Source of the DNA: SG8-41 sp963699525
GTDB lineage: Bacteria > Pseudomonadota > Gammaproteobacteria > Burkholderiales > SG8-41
Length of the DNA stretch: 64,000 nucleotides
NCBI GenBank assembly: GCA_963699525.1
Contig: CAVOUI010000018.1
Coordinates: 172,471 to 236,470 of the forward strand
Direction of reading: 5' to 3'
Part shown: in pieces, positions 37,448 through 45,896 of the stretch
Numbering within the stretch: position 1 is the stretch's first letter
How the letters are laid out: each line of letters opens with the position of its first letter
Translations under genes and position numbers: made by a program
Notes under the pieces: generated by a model
Seen by the model: only the letters and a program-made list of their open reading frames with translations
What the model was told of the DNA's origin: nothing
Database searches by the model: none

Positions 37448-37916
37448 CAAGGCGTCCCTGATCCTCGGCGTCGCGATCATGGTGCTCTCGGGAGCCGCGG
37501 TCGTCGTCGCGCTCGACTGGCCCTGGAAGGCGAAGCTGTTTCCGCTCGTCATCGGTATCCCGGTCTTCTGCCTGGCCACGGCCGAGGTCCTGTGGTGCGT
37601 TTTCGGCGCCGCCGACCGGGGCGGGGCGATGGACTTCCAGATTTCGGCGCATCTGCCGCGAAAAGTCGTGCTCGAACGATCGCTGCGCGCGGCCGGCTGG
37701 ATGATCGGGTTCTTCGGGGCGATCGTCCTGCTGGGCTTTCCGGTCGCGGTGCCGCTTTTCGTCTTCCTCTACCTCAAGCTCCAGGCAAAGGAAGGGTGGG
37801 GACTCTCCGTGGCGATGACGGCCGCGGTGTGGGCATTCTTCTACGGGCTCTTCGACTTCCTGCTCCATCTTCCATTTCCGGCCGGCTGGATCCAGACCGC
37901 GCTCGGCCTCGCCTGA
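37440..37916 (+). CDS. tctB: TTT transporter small membrane subunit TctB (set 2)
   Basis: The GTG start overlaps the end of the second tctA by eight bases. The 158-residue protein has four hydrophobic segments and the typical small-subunit pattern (WKAKLFPLVIGIPVFCLATAEV, ARLG-like loop, FDFLLHLPFPAGWI). It completes the C-A-B operon. Confidence 0.85.
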   Translation: MHSKASLILGVAIMVLSGAAVVVALDWPWKAKLFPLVIGIPVFCLATAEVLWCVFGAADRGGAMDFQISAHLPRKVVLERSLRAAGWMIGFFGAIVLLGFPVAVPLFVFLYLKLQAKEGWGLSVAMTAAVWAFFYGLFDFLLHLPFPAGWIQTALGLA

Positions 37917-37928
37917 GAGGAGAACAAC

Positions 37929-38801
37929 GTGATTCCCGCCAAGCGCATCCGCTACTCCGCCATCGTGGATCGTCCGCCGCTCGTGCTTCCGGACAAGGCG
38001 CGCGTGGTGGTGTGGCCGGTCGTCAATGTCGAGGTCTGGGACATCGACCGTCCGATGCCGCGCCAGGTGCTGCCCCCGCCCACCGGCGCGACGCTGCTGC
38101 CGGACGTTCCCCACTGGGGCTGGCACGAGTACGGGATGCGCGTCGGCTTCTGGCGCATGAAGGCCGTGCTGGACGAGTTGAAGATCGTCCCGTCGCTTTC
38201 CGTGAACGCGCGGGTATGCCTCGATTACCCGCGCGTGGCGAAGGCCGCGCGCGACGCCGGCTGGGAGTTCATGGGGCATTCCTACGACCAGCGGCCGACG
38301 CACACGGAGCCGGATGCGGCGGCGATGATCCGCCAGTCGGTGAAGGTAATCCGCGAATTCACCGGCAAGCGGCCGGTCGGGTGGATGGGCCCGGGACTCA
38401 CCGAGACGCTCGATACCCCGGATCAGCTCGCTGCGGAGGGCATCCGCTACATCGCCGACTGGGTGATCGACGACGAGCCGTGCACGATCCGCACGCGCGG
38501 CGGCGAGCTGGTGACGCTTCCCTACACGCTCGAGCTGAACGACATCGCGATGATGGTGGTGCAGCACCACGCGGCCGGCGAGTTCGTCACGCGCGCGATG
38601 GATTACTTCGAGCGCGTCTACCAGGAGGGCAAGGAGCGCGCGAAGATCATGGCGATCGCGGTGCATCCCTACATCTCGGGCGTCCCGCACCGCATCAAGT
38701 ATTTCGAGTCCGTGCTGCGCCGGCTGAGGAAGCAGAAGGGCGTGCTGTTCTGGAACGGCGAGCAGATCCTGGACTGGTACCTGAAAGCCCGCGCGAGGTA
38801 G
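37929..38801 (+). CDS. Polysaccharide-deacetylase-fold hydrolase (PuuE/allantoinase-like)
   Basis: The GTG start lies 12 bases after tctB and the product has 290 residues. It has no signal peptide. The NodB-type barrel is shown by VVWPVVNVEVWD, EFMGHSYDQRPTH (the metal-site histidines), WMGPGLTETLDTPD and ILAVHPYISG-like MAIAVHPYISGVPHR. Cytoplasmic members of this clade include cofactor-free allantoinase PuuE. Co-transcription with a TTT system suggests it processes the imported compound; the substrate is unknown. Confidence 0.8.
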   Translation: MIPAKRIRYSAIVDRPPLVLPDKARVVVWPVVNVEVWDIDRPMPRQVLPPPTGATLLPDVPHWGWHEYGMRVGFWRMKAVLDELKIVPSLSVNARVCLDYPRVAKAARDAGWEFMGHSYDQRPTHTEPDAAAMIRQSVKVIREFTGKRPVGWMGPGLTETLDTPDQLAAEGIRYIADWVIDDEPCTIRTRGGELVTLPYTLELNDIAMMVVQHHAAGEFVTRAMDYFERVYQEGKERAKIMAIAVHPYISGVPHRIKYFESVLRRLRKQKGVLFWNGEQILDWYLKARAR

Positions 38802-38840
38802 GCGAACAGGGCGGAATCGGGGCGGGAACCCCCTATCCGG

Positions 38841-38854
38841 TTGATTCAGATCAA
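38841..38854. promoter_or_regulatory. FNR/Anr-type binding site
   Basis: TTGATTCAGATCAA matches the TTGAT-N4-ATCAA consensus at all ten fixed positions. It lies 105 bases before the DRE-TIM gene. A TTGACA hexamer at 38885-38890 with a weak TGAAAA 17 bases on could be the promoter it serves, putting the box just above the -35 element. The spacer 38802-38958 holds nothing else I can support. Confidence 0.6.
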
Positions 38855-38958
38855 GCCGGTCCCGTATCCGGCCCCGCGATCGCCTTGACACCGATTCCGA
38901 AGTTTTTTGAAAATGAACGGGTTAGGCCTGACCTCACTCATTACGCAAGGAGCACCCC

Positions 38959-40197
38959 ATGGCAGCAAAAGAACCCTGGAAGACGTACAACTGGTTCGTC
39001 AGCCCGTGGAATTTCGCTGACGAAGTACGGAAGGATTTCAAATTCCCCAAGCAGATCAAGATCCACGACATCACGCTGCGTGACGGGGAGCAGCAGACCG
39101 GCATCATCCTCAGCAAGGACGACAAGATCCGCATCGCGGAAGGACTCGCGGAGGCCGGCGTCCACCGCATCGAGGCCGGCATGCCGATCGTCTCTCCCTC
39201 CGACGCGGAGGCGATCAAGGAAATCGCGAGGCGCAACCTCGGCCCGCAGATCTTCGCCTTCTCGCGCTGCATGAAGGAGGACGTCCAGCGCGCGATCGAC
39301 ACCGGCGTCAGCGGCGTGGTGATGGAGATCCCCTCCAGCCAGCACATGGTCGATCTCGCCTACAAGTGGCCGATGGAAAAGGCGATCGAAACCTCGATCG
39401 AGGCCACCAAGTTCGCGCAGAAGAACGGGCTCGAAGTCGTGTTCTTCCCCATCGATTTCTCCCGCTCCGAGATGAACTGGGTGCTGAACCTCATCAACCG
39501 GGTTGCGACCGAGGGCCACATGGACGCGCTCGCCCTGGTGGACACTTTCGGGGTGGTCTCGCCGCATGCCATGCGCTACTTCGTGCGCGAGGTCAAGAAG
39601 CGCATCAACAAGCGGCTGGAAGCGCATTTCCACCAGGACTTCGGCATGGGTGTCGCCAACACCATCATGGCGGCCGCGGAAGGCGTCGAGGTGCTGCACA
39701 CGACCGTGCTGGGCGTCGGCGAGCGCGCGGGCAACACGCCGATGGAAGAGACGGTGATGGCGCTGCTGACCATGTACGGCGTGGACGTCGGGCTCAAGTA
39801 CGAAAAGCTCACCCCGCTGGCAAACCTGGTGCAGAAGCTGACCGGCGTGGAAGTGCCCTCGAACAAGCCCGTCGTCGGCAGGCAGCTCTATCAGATCGAG
39901 TCCGGCATCATCGCGAGCTGGTACAAGAACTGCGGTGAAGAGAACGCGACGGAGCTGTTCCCGGTGCGCGCGAAGTTCGTCGGACAACCGCCGGCCGAGG
40001 TCGTGATGGGCAAGGGCAGCGGCATCGACTCGGTCAAGGCCTGGCTGACGGACATGGGCATCGAGGCGAGCGATGAAGACGCGCTCAAGATGACGGCCGC
40101 GGTCAAGGCTTACTCCCTGAAGCACAAGCGGCTGCTGACCGAAAGCGAGTTTCGCAAGATCGCTGAAGACGTCAAAGGGCAGCGCGCCGCGGCGTAG
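38959..40197 (+). CDS. DRE-TIM aldolase/synthase (homocitrate / isopropylmalate synthase and HMG-CoA lyase superfamily)
   Basis: The 412-residue barrel enzyme has the metal motif HDITLRDGEQQTG near residue 36, then AHFHQDFGMGVANTI with the HxH-type metal ligands and GVGERAGNTPMEE. It belongs to the LeuA/NifV/HMGL group but lacks the LeuA regulatory domain. It could condense acetyl-CoA with a 2-oxo acid or cleave such a product. It has a strong AAGGAGC ribosome site and a terminator behind it, so it is probably monocistronic, under an FNR-type box. Confidence 0.85.
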   Translation: MAAKEPWKTYNWFVSPWNFADEVRKDFKFPKQIKIHDITLRDGEQQTGIILSKDDKIRIAEGLAEAGVHRIEAGMPIVSPSDAEAIKEIARRNLGPQIFAFSRCMKEDVQRAIDTGVSGVVMEIPSSQHMVDLAYKWPMEKAIETSIEATKFAQKNGLEVVFFPIDFSRSEMNWVLNLINRVATEGHMDALALVDTFGVVSPHAMRYFVREVKKRINKRLEAHFHQDFGMGVANTIMAAAEGVEVLHTTVLGVGERAGNTPMEETVMALLTMYGVDVGLKYEKLTPLANLVQKLTGVEVPSNKPVVGRQLYQIESGIIASWYKNCGEENATELFPVRAKFVGQPPAEVVMGKGSGIDSVKAWLTDMGIEASDEDALKMTAAVKAYSLKHKRLLTESEFRKIAEDVKGQRAAA

Positions 40198-40225
40198 CGA
40201 TTCGGATCACCTGCTCAGGGATCGG

Positions 40226-40260
40226 ACGGGGGGATGCGACCTGCATCTCCCCGTTTTGTT
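40226..40260 (+). terminator. Rho-independent terminator after the DRE-TIM gene
   Basis: The arms ACGGGGGGATGC (40226-40237) and GCATCTCCCCGT (40243-40254) pair at 11 of 12 positions, with one G-T pair, around a 5-base loop. TTTGTTT follows. Confidence 0.85.
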
Positions 40261-40343
40261 TGCTGACCCTGCCCGTCACACAGGAGTATGCTATCTCGAT
40301 TCCGCGCCGCGGTACGGTGCGGGGCTACAGCGAGGAGACAGTC

Positions 40344-41216
40344 ATGAAATCTGAAACCAGGCCGGTGGTCAGGATTGCTCCCAATAACCCGGTATTCGAC
40401 CTGCCCGTGATCGTGGGCATCGAGGAGCGGCTGTTCGAGAAGGCGGGGCTCGACGTCAGCTTTTCGGCGACTTACGCCGACCGCGAGCGGGACAGTGCGG
40501 AGAAGCCGATCCTGTCCCGGTTGAAGGAGCAGCTCTTCGAGTGCGGCTCGGCCGACAGCTACAACGTCTGCGAGTGGGCGAGCATCGACCGGCTCGAGCG
40601 CGGAAAACGCGGCGGCAACATCGCCGCGTTGCGCGCCGCGGTCGCGGCGCAGGCAATCCTGACCTTTGACGACGCGTTGCAGACACCGCGCGACATGTCC
40701 GATGTCCCGGTCGTGGTGCAGCAGCTGACCGGCTCGCACTACACGACGCTGCAGATGCTCGAGAGCGCGGTCGGCCGCGAGCACGTCAACATCGTGAATG
40801 GCGGCTTGCCGCAAATGCGCTGGGCGGGGCTCAAGGACGGCAGGTACCGCGCGGTGACGGTCATGGAGCCGTTCATCAGCCTCGGCTTGAAGGAAGGCGC
40901 CCATATCATCGCCAGCTCGTTTTACCGGGGCGGCGAAGTGGTGGCGCCGGAGCTGACGCCGGAGCAGCGCAAGGCCTACTACGACGCCGAGAATCAGGCC
41001 GTGGATCTCATCAACGGGGATTTCTACAAGTATGCCCACCACGTCGCCGCGCACGCCAAAGGCGCGCTGAAGGCGCACGAGCTGCTGCGGATCTTTGTCC
41101 ACTACAAGCATGTGGACTACTACGATCCGGCGCTGTTCGGCCGGGCCTACGACTGGATGAAGGCCCGCGGCATGACCGAGGGTCAGAGCCAGCACGCCGC
41201 GCTGGTTGTGGGCTGA
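40344..41216 (+). CDS. NMT1/SsuA-like binding-protein-fold protein without a signal peptide
   Basis: The 290-residue protein starts MKSETRPVVRIAPNNPVFDLPVIVGIEERLFEKAGLDV, the pattern of class II binding proteins for nitrate, sulfonates or pyrimidines, and continues with QQLTGSHYTTLQMLE and YRAVTVMEPFISLGLK. There is no export signal, and the ribosome site GAGGAGA fixes the start. A cytoplasmic location therefore seems likely. A late stretch is His/Tyr-rich (YAHHVAAHAKG, FVHYKHVDYYD). Related folds without leaders occur in thiamin-pyrimidine enzymes (THI5/NMT1), but I cannot assign that reaction. Confidence 0.7.
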   Translation: MKSETRPVVRIAPNNPVFDLPVIVGIEERLFEKAGLDVSFSATYADRERDSAEKPILSRLKEQLFECGSADSYNVCEWASIDRLERGKRGGNIAALRAAVAAQAILTFDDALQTPRDMSDVPVVVQQLTGSHYTTLQMLESAVGREHVNIVNGGLPQMRWAGLKDGRYRAVTVMEPFISLGLKEGAHIIASSFYRGGEVVAPELTPEQRKAYYDAENQAVDLINGDFYKYAHHVAAHAKGALKAHELLRIFVHYKHVDYYDPALFGRAYDWMKARGMTEGQSQHAALVVG

Positions 41217-41280
41217 TCATTCGCTCCGACAGCAGTTCAGGGCGCGCTGCCTGTCGGCACGTCCGCTCTCATACGCGCAG

Positions 41281-41574
41281 TTAGCCGTGATGTTTGCCAT
41301 ACCTGAAGAGCCACCGTCGCCCAAAGGCAGTTACGGCAAAGTAGACAGGGATGCCGACAACGACTGCCACCGCAACGATCCCCGGCGTGACCCATCCCCA
41401 AAGCGAATTGATTGCCCCGGAGGCGGCTTCGCAGGTCCAGGCGGTATCGCTCAGGCGGCCGCCGGCATCCAGGCAGCGGTCTTCGGCGAGCAACAGGGCC
41501 ACCAAAAGGCCCGCAAAGGTGCCGCAGATCACAGCAAGAGAGTGGTTGCAGCCGCACTTGGTTCCAGATTCCAT
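41281..41574 (-). CDS. Small membrane protein, function unknown
   Basis: The 97-residue product (MESGTKCGCNHSLAVICG onward) has two clear hydrophobic segments, AVICGTFAGLLVALLLA and GIVAVAVVVGIPVYFAVTAF. Four cysteines lie in or before the first segment and in the loop between the two, and a basic tail follows (RRWLFRYGKHHG). I do not recognise the family. It stands alone, 26 bases downstream of the E2 gene on the same strand. Confidence 0.6.
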   Translation of the reverse strand: MESGTKCGCNHSLAVICGTFAGLLVALLLAEDRCLDAGGRLSDTAWTCEAASGAINSLWGWVTPGIVAVAVVVGIPVYFAVTAFGRRWLFRYGKHHG

Positions 41575-41600
41575 CACGCCTGACCCATACGGTGAAAGGT

Positions 41601-42704
41601 TTACGCGGAGCGCTGCAAGTCCGCGATCACCGCGTTGAGGAAGCGCCCGGCTTCCCCGCCCGTGACGACCCGGTGGTCGAAGGTCAGTGAGAGCGGCAGC
41701 ATGCGGCGCACCGCCGGCCGGTCGTCCACCACTACGACCCGCTTCTCGATGCGGCCCGCCCCGAGGATAGCGACCGTCGGGGGCAGCACCACCGGGGAAG
41801 CGTAGCGGCCGGCGATCGAGCCGTAGTTCGAAAGCGTGATCGTGTTCCCGCGCAGCTCCTCGGGGGGCACCTTGCGCGCGCGCGCATCGGCGACCAGTTT
41901 CTCGAGCGCGCTCTTCAGGTCCGCGGGGTCCCGCTCGGCGCAGTTGCGTAACACGGGAACGAGCAGGCCGTCCGGAGTGTCCACCGCGATGCCGATGTCG
42001 ATCCGCTTCATCAACCAGCGGCCGATCTTCTCGCTGTCGTACCAGGCGTTCAGCGCGGGCTCGGCTCGGCAGCCGGCGACGAGCGCGCGGATCAACCGCA
42101 GCAGGGTGTGCGTTGCCTGCGGCCACGCCTCGATGTCGGCGTCGTCCATGATGGTGGCGGAGGCGACTTCCGCGGTGGCGAGCTCCATGTTTTGCGCCAT
42201 CGCGCGCCGCACGCCGCGAATCAGCTCGATCGGCCCGGTCTCGGCCAGGATGCGCGCCGCGCGCTGTATGTCCGCCGCGGTGAGCAGTCCGTCGGCGCCA
42301 GTGGGCGTCACCATCGCGAGGTCGACGTTGAGCTTGCGGGCGAGCGCGCGCACCGCGGGCGTCGCCTTGATGCCGGCGGTGGCGGGAGCCGGCGCCGGGG
42401 GCGCTTCGGCCATCACCTTCTGGCCGACCTCGACCACGCCGACGACGGTGCCGGCATCGCGCGCGTCGCTCTCGCCTTCGAATCCCACCAGCGGCGCGCC
42501 GATGTGCGCGATGTCGCCTACGTTGCCGTAGAGCCGGGCGATCGTGCCGGAGTAGGGCGCGGGAATATCCACCACCGCCTTGGCGGTCTCGACCGACACC
42601 ATGGGCGCGTCGGCGCGGATCTCATCGCCGACCTTGACGTGCCACTTGACGATCTCGGCTTCCTGCAGCCCTTCGCCAAGATCGGGAAGCTTGAAGATCT
42701 TCAT
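41601..42704 (-). CDS. 2-oxoacid dehydrogenase E2 (dihydrolipoamide acyltransferase)
   Basis: The 367-residue protein has one lipoyl domain with the lysine in SVETAKAVVDIP, a peripheral-subunit-binding domain near residue 110 (ATPAVRALARKLNVDLAMVTPTGADGLLTAADI), and the acyltransferase core ending FDHRVVTGGEAGRFL. In the catalytic motif HxxxDG the Asp is Thr (HRVVTGG). The set E1 alpha, E1 beta, E2 on this strand resembles branched-chain or acetoin-type complexes. E3 is not adjacent; lpdA at 58627 may supply it. Confidence 0.88.
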   Translation of the reverse strand: MKIFKLPDLGEGLQEAEIVKWHVKVGDEIRADAPMVSVETAKAVVDIPAPYSGTIARLYGNVGDIAHIGAPLVGFEGESDARDAGTVVGVVEVGQKVMAEAPPAPAPATAGIKATPAVRALARKLNVDLAMVTPTGADGLLTAADIQRAARILAETGPIELIRGVRRAMAQNMELATAEVASATIMDDADIEAWPQATHTLLRLIRALVAGCRAEPALNAWYDSEKIGRWLMKRIDIGIAVDTPDGLLVPVLRNCAERDPADLKSALEKLVADARARKVPPEELRGNTITLSNYGSIAGRYASPVVLPPTVAILGAGRIEKRVVVVDDRPAVRRMLPLSLTFDHRVVTGGEAGRFLNAVIADLQRSA

Positions 42705-42709
42705 GTGAC

Positions 42710-43690
42710 TCAGCCGAAGGCGAGTACTTTCTTCACCGCCGCGACGATGCGCTCCCGGCCGGGCATATAGCGCTGTTCCAGACGCGGCAGCGGCACCACC
42801 ACATCATAGCCGGTGACCCGCTGCACCGGGGCGAGGAGGGTGAGGAGCCCTTCCTCGGCGATCCCGGCGGCGATCTCCGAGGCGAAGCTGCAGGTGCGCG
42901 GCCCCTCGGTGACGACCACGCAGCGCCCCGTCTTCGCGACTGAGGCGAGAATCGTGTCGAGATCGAGCGGCTTCAGCGTCGCGACATCGAGCACCTCGGC
43001 GCCCACTCCCTGCTCGGCGAGGGCGTCGGCTGCGGCAAGCGACTCGTACAGCATCGCTCCCCACGCAACGACGGTAACGTCGCCACCCTCCCGGGCCGTG
43101 TAGCAGGTGTCGAGCGGCAGGGCCTGGCCATCGTCAGAGATGTCCTCCTTGAACAGGCGGTAGAGCCGCGTCGGCTCGAGAAACACCACCGGGTCCGGAT
43201 CGCGGATCGCGGCGAGCAGCAGTCCGTAGGCGCGGCGCGGCGACGAAGGATAGACGACGCGGATGCCCGGTATGTGCGCGAACATCGACTCCGGGCTTTC
43301 CGAGTGGTGCTCGGGCGCGTGTATGCCTCCGCCGCACGGCGTTCGCAGCACCATCGGGCAGGAGAGCCGCCCTTGCGTGCGATGGCGCATGCGCCCGGCG
43401 TGGTTCACGATCTGGTCGAGGGTGGTGTAGGCGAAGCCGGAGAACTGGATTTCGGCGACGGGCTTGAGCCCCTCCACCGCCATGCCGATCGCCATCCCGG
43501 CGATGAGGGCCTCGGCGAGCGGGGTGTCGACGACGCGATCGGGACCGAAGCGCTCGATCAGGCCCAGCGTCGCGCGGAACACCCCGCCGTCGACGCCCAC
43601 GTCCTCGCCCAGCACGACGACCGCGGGGTCGCGCTCCATTTCGCGCTTCAGCGCGAGGTTGACCGCCTCGACGAGGGTGACCTGCGCCAT
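42710..43690 (-). CDS. 2-oxoacid dehydrogenase E1 beta subunit
   Basis: The 326-residue product starts MAQVTLVEAVNLALKREM at 43690, overlapping the E1 alpha end by one base. It has VVVLGEDVGVDGGVFRAT, DTPLAEALIAGMAIGMA and PVVFLEPTRLYR, and ends with the typical C-terminal domain (VVVTEGPRTCSFASEIAA). It forms the heterotetrameric E1 with the alpha chain. Confidence 0.92.
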   Translation of the reverse strand: MAQVTLVEAVNLALKREMERDPAVVVLGEDVGVDGGVFRATLGLIERFGPDRVVDTPLAEALIAGMAIGMAVEGLKPVAEIQFSGFAYTTLDQIVNHAGRMRHRTQGRLSCPMVLRTPCGGGIHAPEHHSESPESMFAHIPGIRVVYPSSPRRAYGLLLAAIRDPDPVVFLEPTRLYRLFKEDISDDGQALPLDTCYTAREGGDVTVVAWGAMLYESLAAADALAEQGVGAEVLDVATLKPLDLDTILASVAKTGRCVVVTEGPRTCSFASEIAAGIAEEGLLTLLAPVQRVTGYDVVVPLPRLEQRYMPGRERIVAAVKKVLAFG

Positions 43691-44754
43691 TACTCCTCGC
43701 CGAGCGCGGCGGCGCGCTGTTTCTGCAGCGCCGCTGGAAGCGTCGCGTAGAGGTGGTCGAACATCTGCTGCGCCGCCGGGGGCGGTGTGTCGAGGTACGC
43801 CTGAGCCGCGGCCTGGACCTGCTCGTTGCATTCCTTGAGCAGCGCATCCTCGGCGGGCTTGCCCCATGCGCCGGCAGCCGTGAGATAGGCGCGCAGCCGC
43901 ACGATGGGGTCGCGCTTCCACGCTTCCGCCACTTCATCAGGGCTGCGGTAGCGCGTCGCGTCATCCGCCGTGGTGTGATCGGCGAGCCGGTAGGTCAGCG
44001 CTTCGATCAGCGTCGGACCGTCGCCCGAGCGCGCGCGACCGAGCGCTTCATCCATGGCGTGGCGCACCGCGATCACGTCGTTTCCGTCAACCTGCAGGCA
44101 CTCGATACCCGCTGAGATCGCCTTCTGGGCGAGCGTCTGCGCCGCGCTCTGCTTCGCGCGCGGCACCGAGATCGCCCACTGGTTGTTGGAGACGGCGAAC
44201 ACGACGGGCAGCTTCCACGCGCCGGCGGCGTTGATGGCTTCGTAGAAGTCGCCCTTGGAGGTGGCGCCGTCCCCCAGCGCGCAGACGGCGGCGCGCCGCT
44301 CGCGCCTGAGCTTCATCGCGTAGGCCGCGCCCACCGCGTGCGTGGCGTGGTCGGCGATCGTGATGCAGATCGGAAAATCCCCGCGGGGGCCGGCGTAGTC
44401 CGAGCCGCGCTCGTCCCCGCCCCAGTAGAGAAACAGCTCCTTCAGCGTCACCCCGCGCATGAGCTGCACGCCGTTCTCGCGGTAGGTCATGAGGAAGACG
44501 TCGTCCTTCTCCATCGCCGAGCCGATGCCGGCATTGAACGCTTCGTGTCCCAGCAGCGAGGCGAAGGTGCCGATCTGTCCGGTCCTCTGGAGCGCGATCG
44601 CCTTCGCGTCGTAGGCGCGCATCAGCACCATCCAGCGGTATAGCCCGACGAGATTTCCGGCATCGCGCGCGAACTCGGGCAGCGGCGCGACCGCGTGGCC
44701 CTGCGGGTCGAGAAACTGCGAGTAGCGGATTTCGAAGCGGGCGACGACGGACAC
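43690..44754 (-). CDS. 2-oxoacid dehydrogenase E1 alpha subunit
   Basis: The 354-residue thiamine-diphosphate-binding chain has GHEAFNAGIGSAMEKDDVF, the ThDP motif ALGDGATSKGDFYEAIN ending in VSNNQWAIS, and RLADHTTADDATRYR, the phosphorylation-loop region of E1 alpha proteins. DHTTADD is typical of branched-chain or generic 2-oxoacid E1. It is the first gene of the set and divergent from the flavin-dependent enzyme gene, with a 38-base spacer. Confidence 0.92.
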   Translation of the reverse strand: MSVVARFEIRYSQFLDPQGHAVAPLPEFARDAGNLVGLYRWMVLMRAYDAKAIALQRTGQIGTFASLLGHEAFNAGIGSAMEKDDVFLMTYRENGVQLMRGVTLKELFLYWGGDERGSDYAGPRGDFPICITIADHATHAVGAAYAMKLRRERRAAVCALGDGATSKGDFYEAINAAGAWKLPVVFAVSNNQWAISVPRAKQSAAQTLAQKAISAGIECLQVDGNDVIAVRHAMDEALGRARSGDGPTLIEALTYRLADHTTADDATRYRSPDEVAEAWKRDPIVRLRAYLTAAGAWGKPAEDALLKECNEQVQAAAQAYLDTPPPAAQQMFDHLYATLPAALQKQRAAALGEE

Positions 44755-44792
44755 GGGGCTGGCTCGAATGGGGTTTGTGCTAGATTCTACCG

Positions 44793-45896
44793 ATGAAGCT
44801 CGGGTTCTTCACCATGCCCATGCATCCTCCCGGGCGCAACTACACGCAGACGCTGAAGGAGGACCGCGAGGCGGTGCTGCTGGCGGACCGGCTCGGCTAC
44901 TGCGAGGCGTTGATCGGCGAGCACATCACCGACGTGTGCGAGACCATCCCGTCCTGTCTCAGCTTCATCGCGAGCCTCGCGCACCAGACGAAGACCATCC
45001 GGCTCGGCAGCGGCACCGTCAATCTCCCCAACAACCATCCCGCGCAGGTCGCGGCGCATGTCGCCATGGTGGACCACCTGCTGGAAGGGCGCTTCATCTT
45101 CGGCATCGGCCCCGGCGGGCTGCGCTCCGACATGGAGGCGTGCGGCAACCTCGACGCCGACCGCAACGCGATGTTCGTGGAGGCGATCGACCAGATCCTC
45201 GCGCTGTGGGCGAGCGATGCGCCCTACGACCTGAAAGGGCGATTCTGGAACATTTCCACCGCGCGCACGTTGATCCGCGAGGCGGGGCAGGGCGTGATGC
45301 TGAAGCCGTACCAGAAGCCGCATCCGCCGATCGTCGTGACCGTCGTCGTCCCGCATTCGAAAGGGCTGGCCGCGGCCGCGGCGCGCGGGTGGAAGCCGGT
45401 GTCGGCGAATTTTCTCCAGCCGCGCTGGGTCGCGACGCACTGGCCCATGTACCAGCAGGGCTGCGAGCGGGGCGGCCGCCGCGCGGAGGCAGCGGACTGG
45501 CGGGTCTGCAAGAGCATCTTCGTGGCGGATGACGATGCCACCGCCCGGCGCTACGCGAAGAGCGTGGACGGGCCCTACGGGTTCTACTTCTGGAATCTGC
45601 TGACGAAGCGCAGGAGCGCGGGCGGCGTGGAGATCTTCAAGCACGATCTCGCGCTCCCCGATTCCGCCGTGACGGTCGAAACCATCCTGGACCGGCTCGT
45701 GGTGTGCGGAAGCGTCTCATCCGTGGTGGACCAGCTCCTTGCCTTCCGCGAGACGGTGGGCGATTTCGGCACGCTCCTCTACTGCGGCCACGACTGGGCC
45801 GAACCGAAGCTTGCGCGGCGGTCGATGGAGCTGATGGCCGAGAAGGTGATGCCGGCCGTCAATGCGGCGATCGGCAGCGCGTCGCGCGCCGCCTAG
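44793..45896 (+). CDS. Luciferase-like (LLM class) flavin-dependent oxidoreductase
   Basis: The 367-residue TIM-barrel protein starts MKLGFFTMPMHPPGRNY and has LLADRLGYCEALIGEHITD, TIRLGSGTVNLPNNHPAQVA and EGRFIFGIGPGGLRSD, the LLM family pattern of bacterial luciferase-type monooxygenases that use FMN or F420. The substrate is unknown. It stands alone, tail to tail with prpD (4-base overlap of ends). Confidence 0.85.
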   Translation: MKLGFFTMPMHPPGRNYTQTLKEDREAVLLADRLGYCEALIGEHITDVCETIPSCLSFIASLAHQTKTIRLGSGTVNLPNNHPAQVAAHVAMVDHLLEGRFIFGIGPGGLRSDMEACGNLDADRNAMFVEAIDQILALWASDAPYDLKGRFWNISTARTLIREAGQGVMLKPYQKPHPPIVVTVVVPHSKGLAAAAARGWKPVSANFLQPRWVATHWPMYQQGCERGGRRAEAADWRVCKSIFVADDDATARRYAKSVDGPYGFYFWNLLTKRRSAGGVEIFKHDLALPDSAVTVETILDRLVVCGSVSSVVDQLLAFRETVGDFGTLLYCGHDWAEPKLARRSMELMAEKVMPAVNAAIGSASRAA

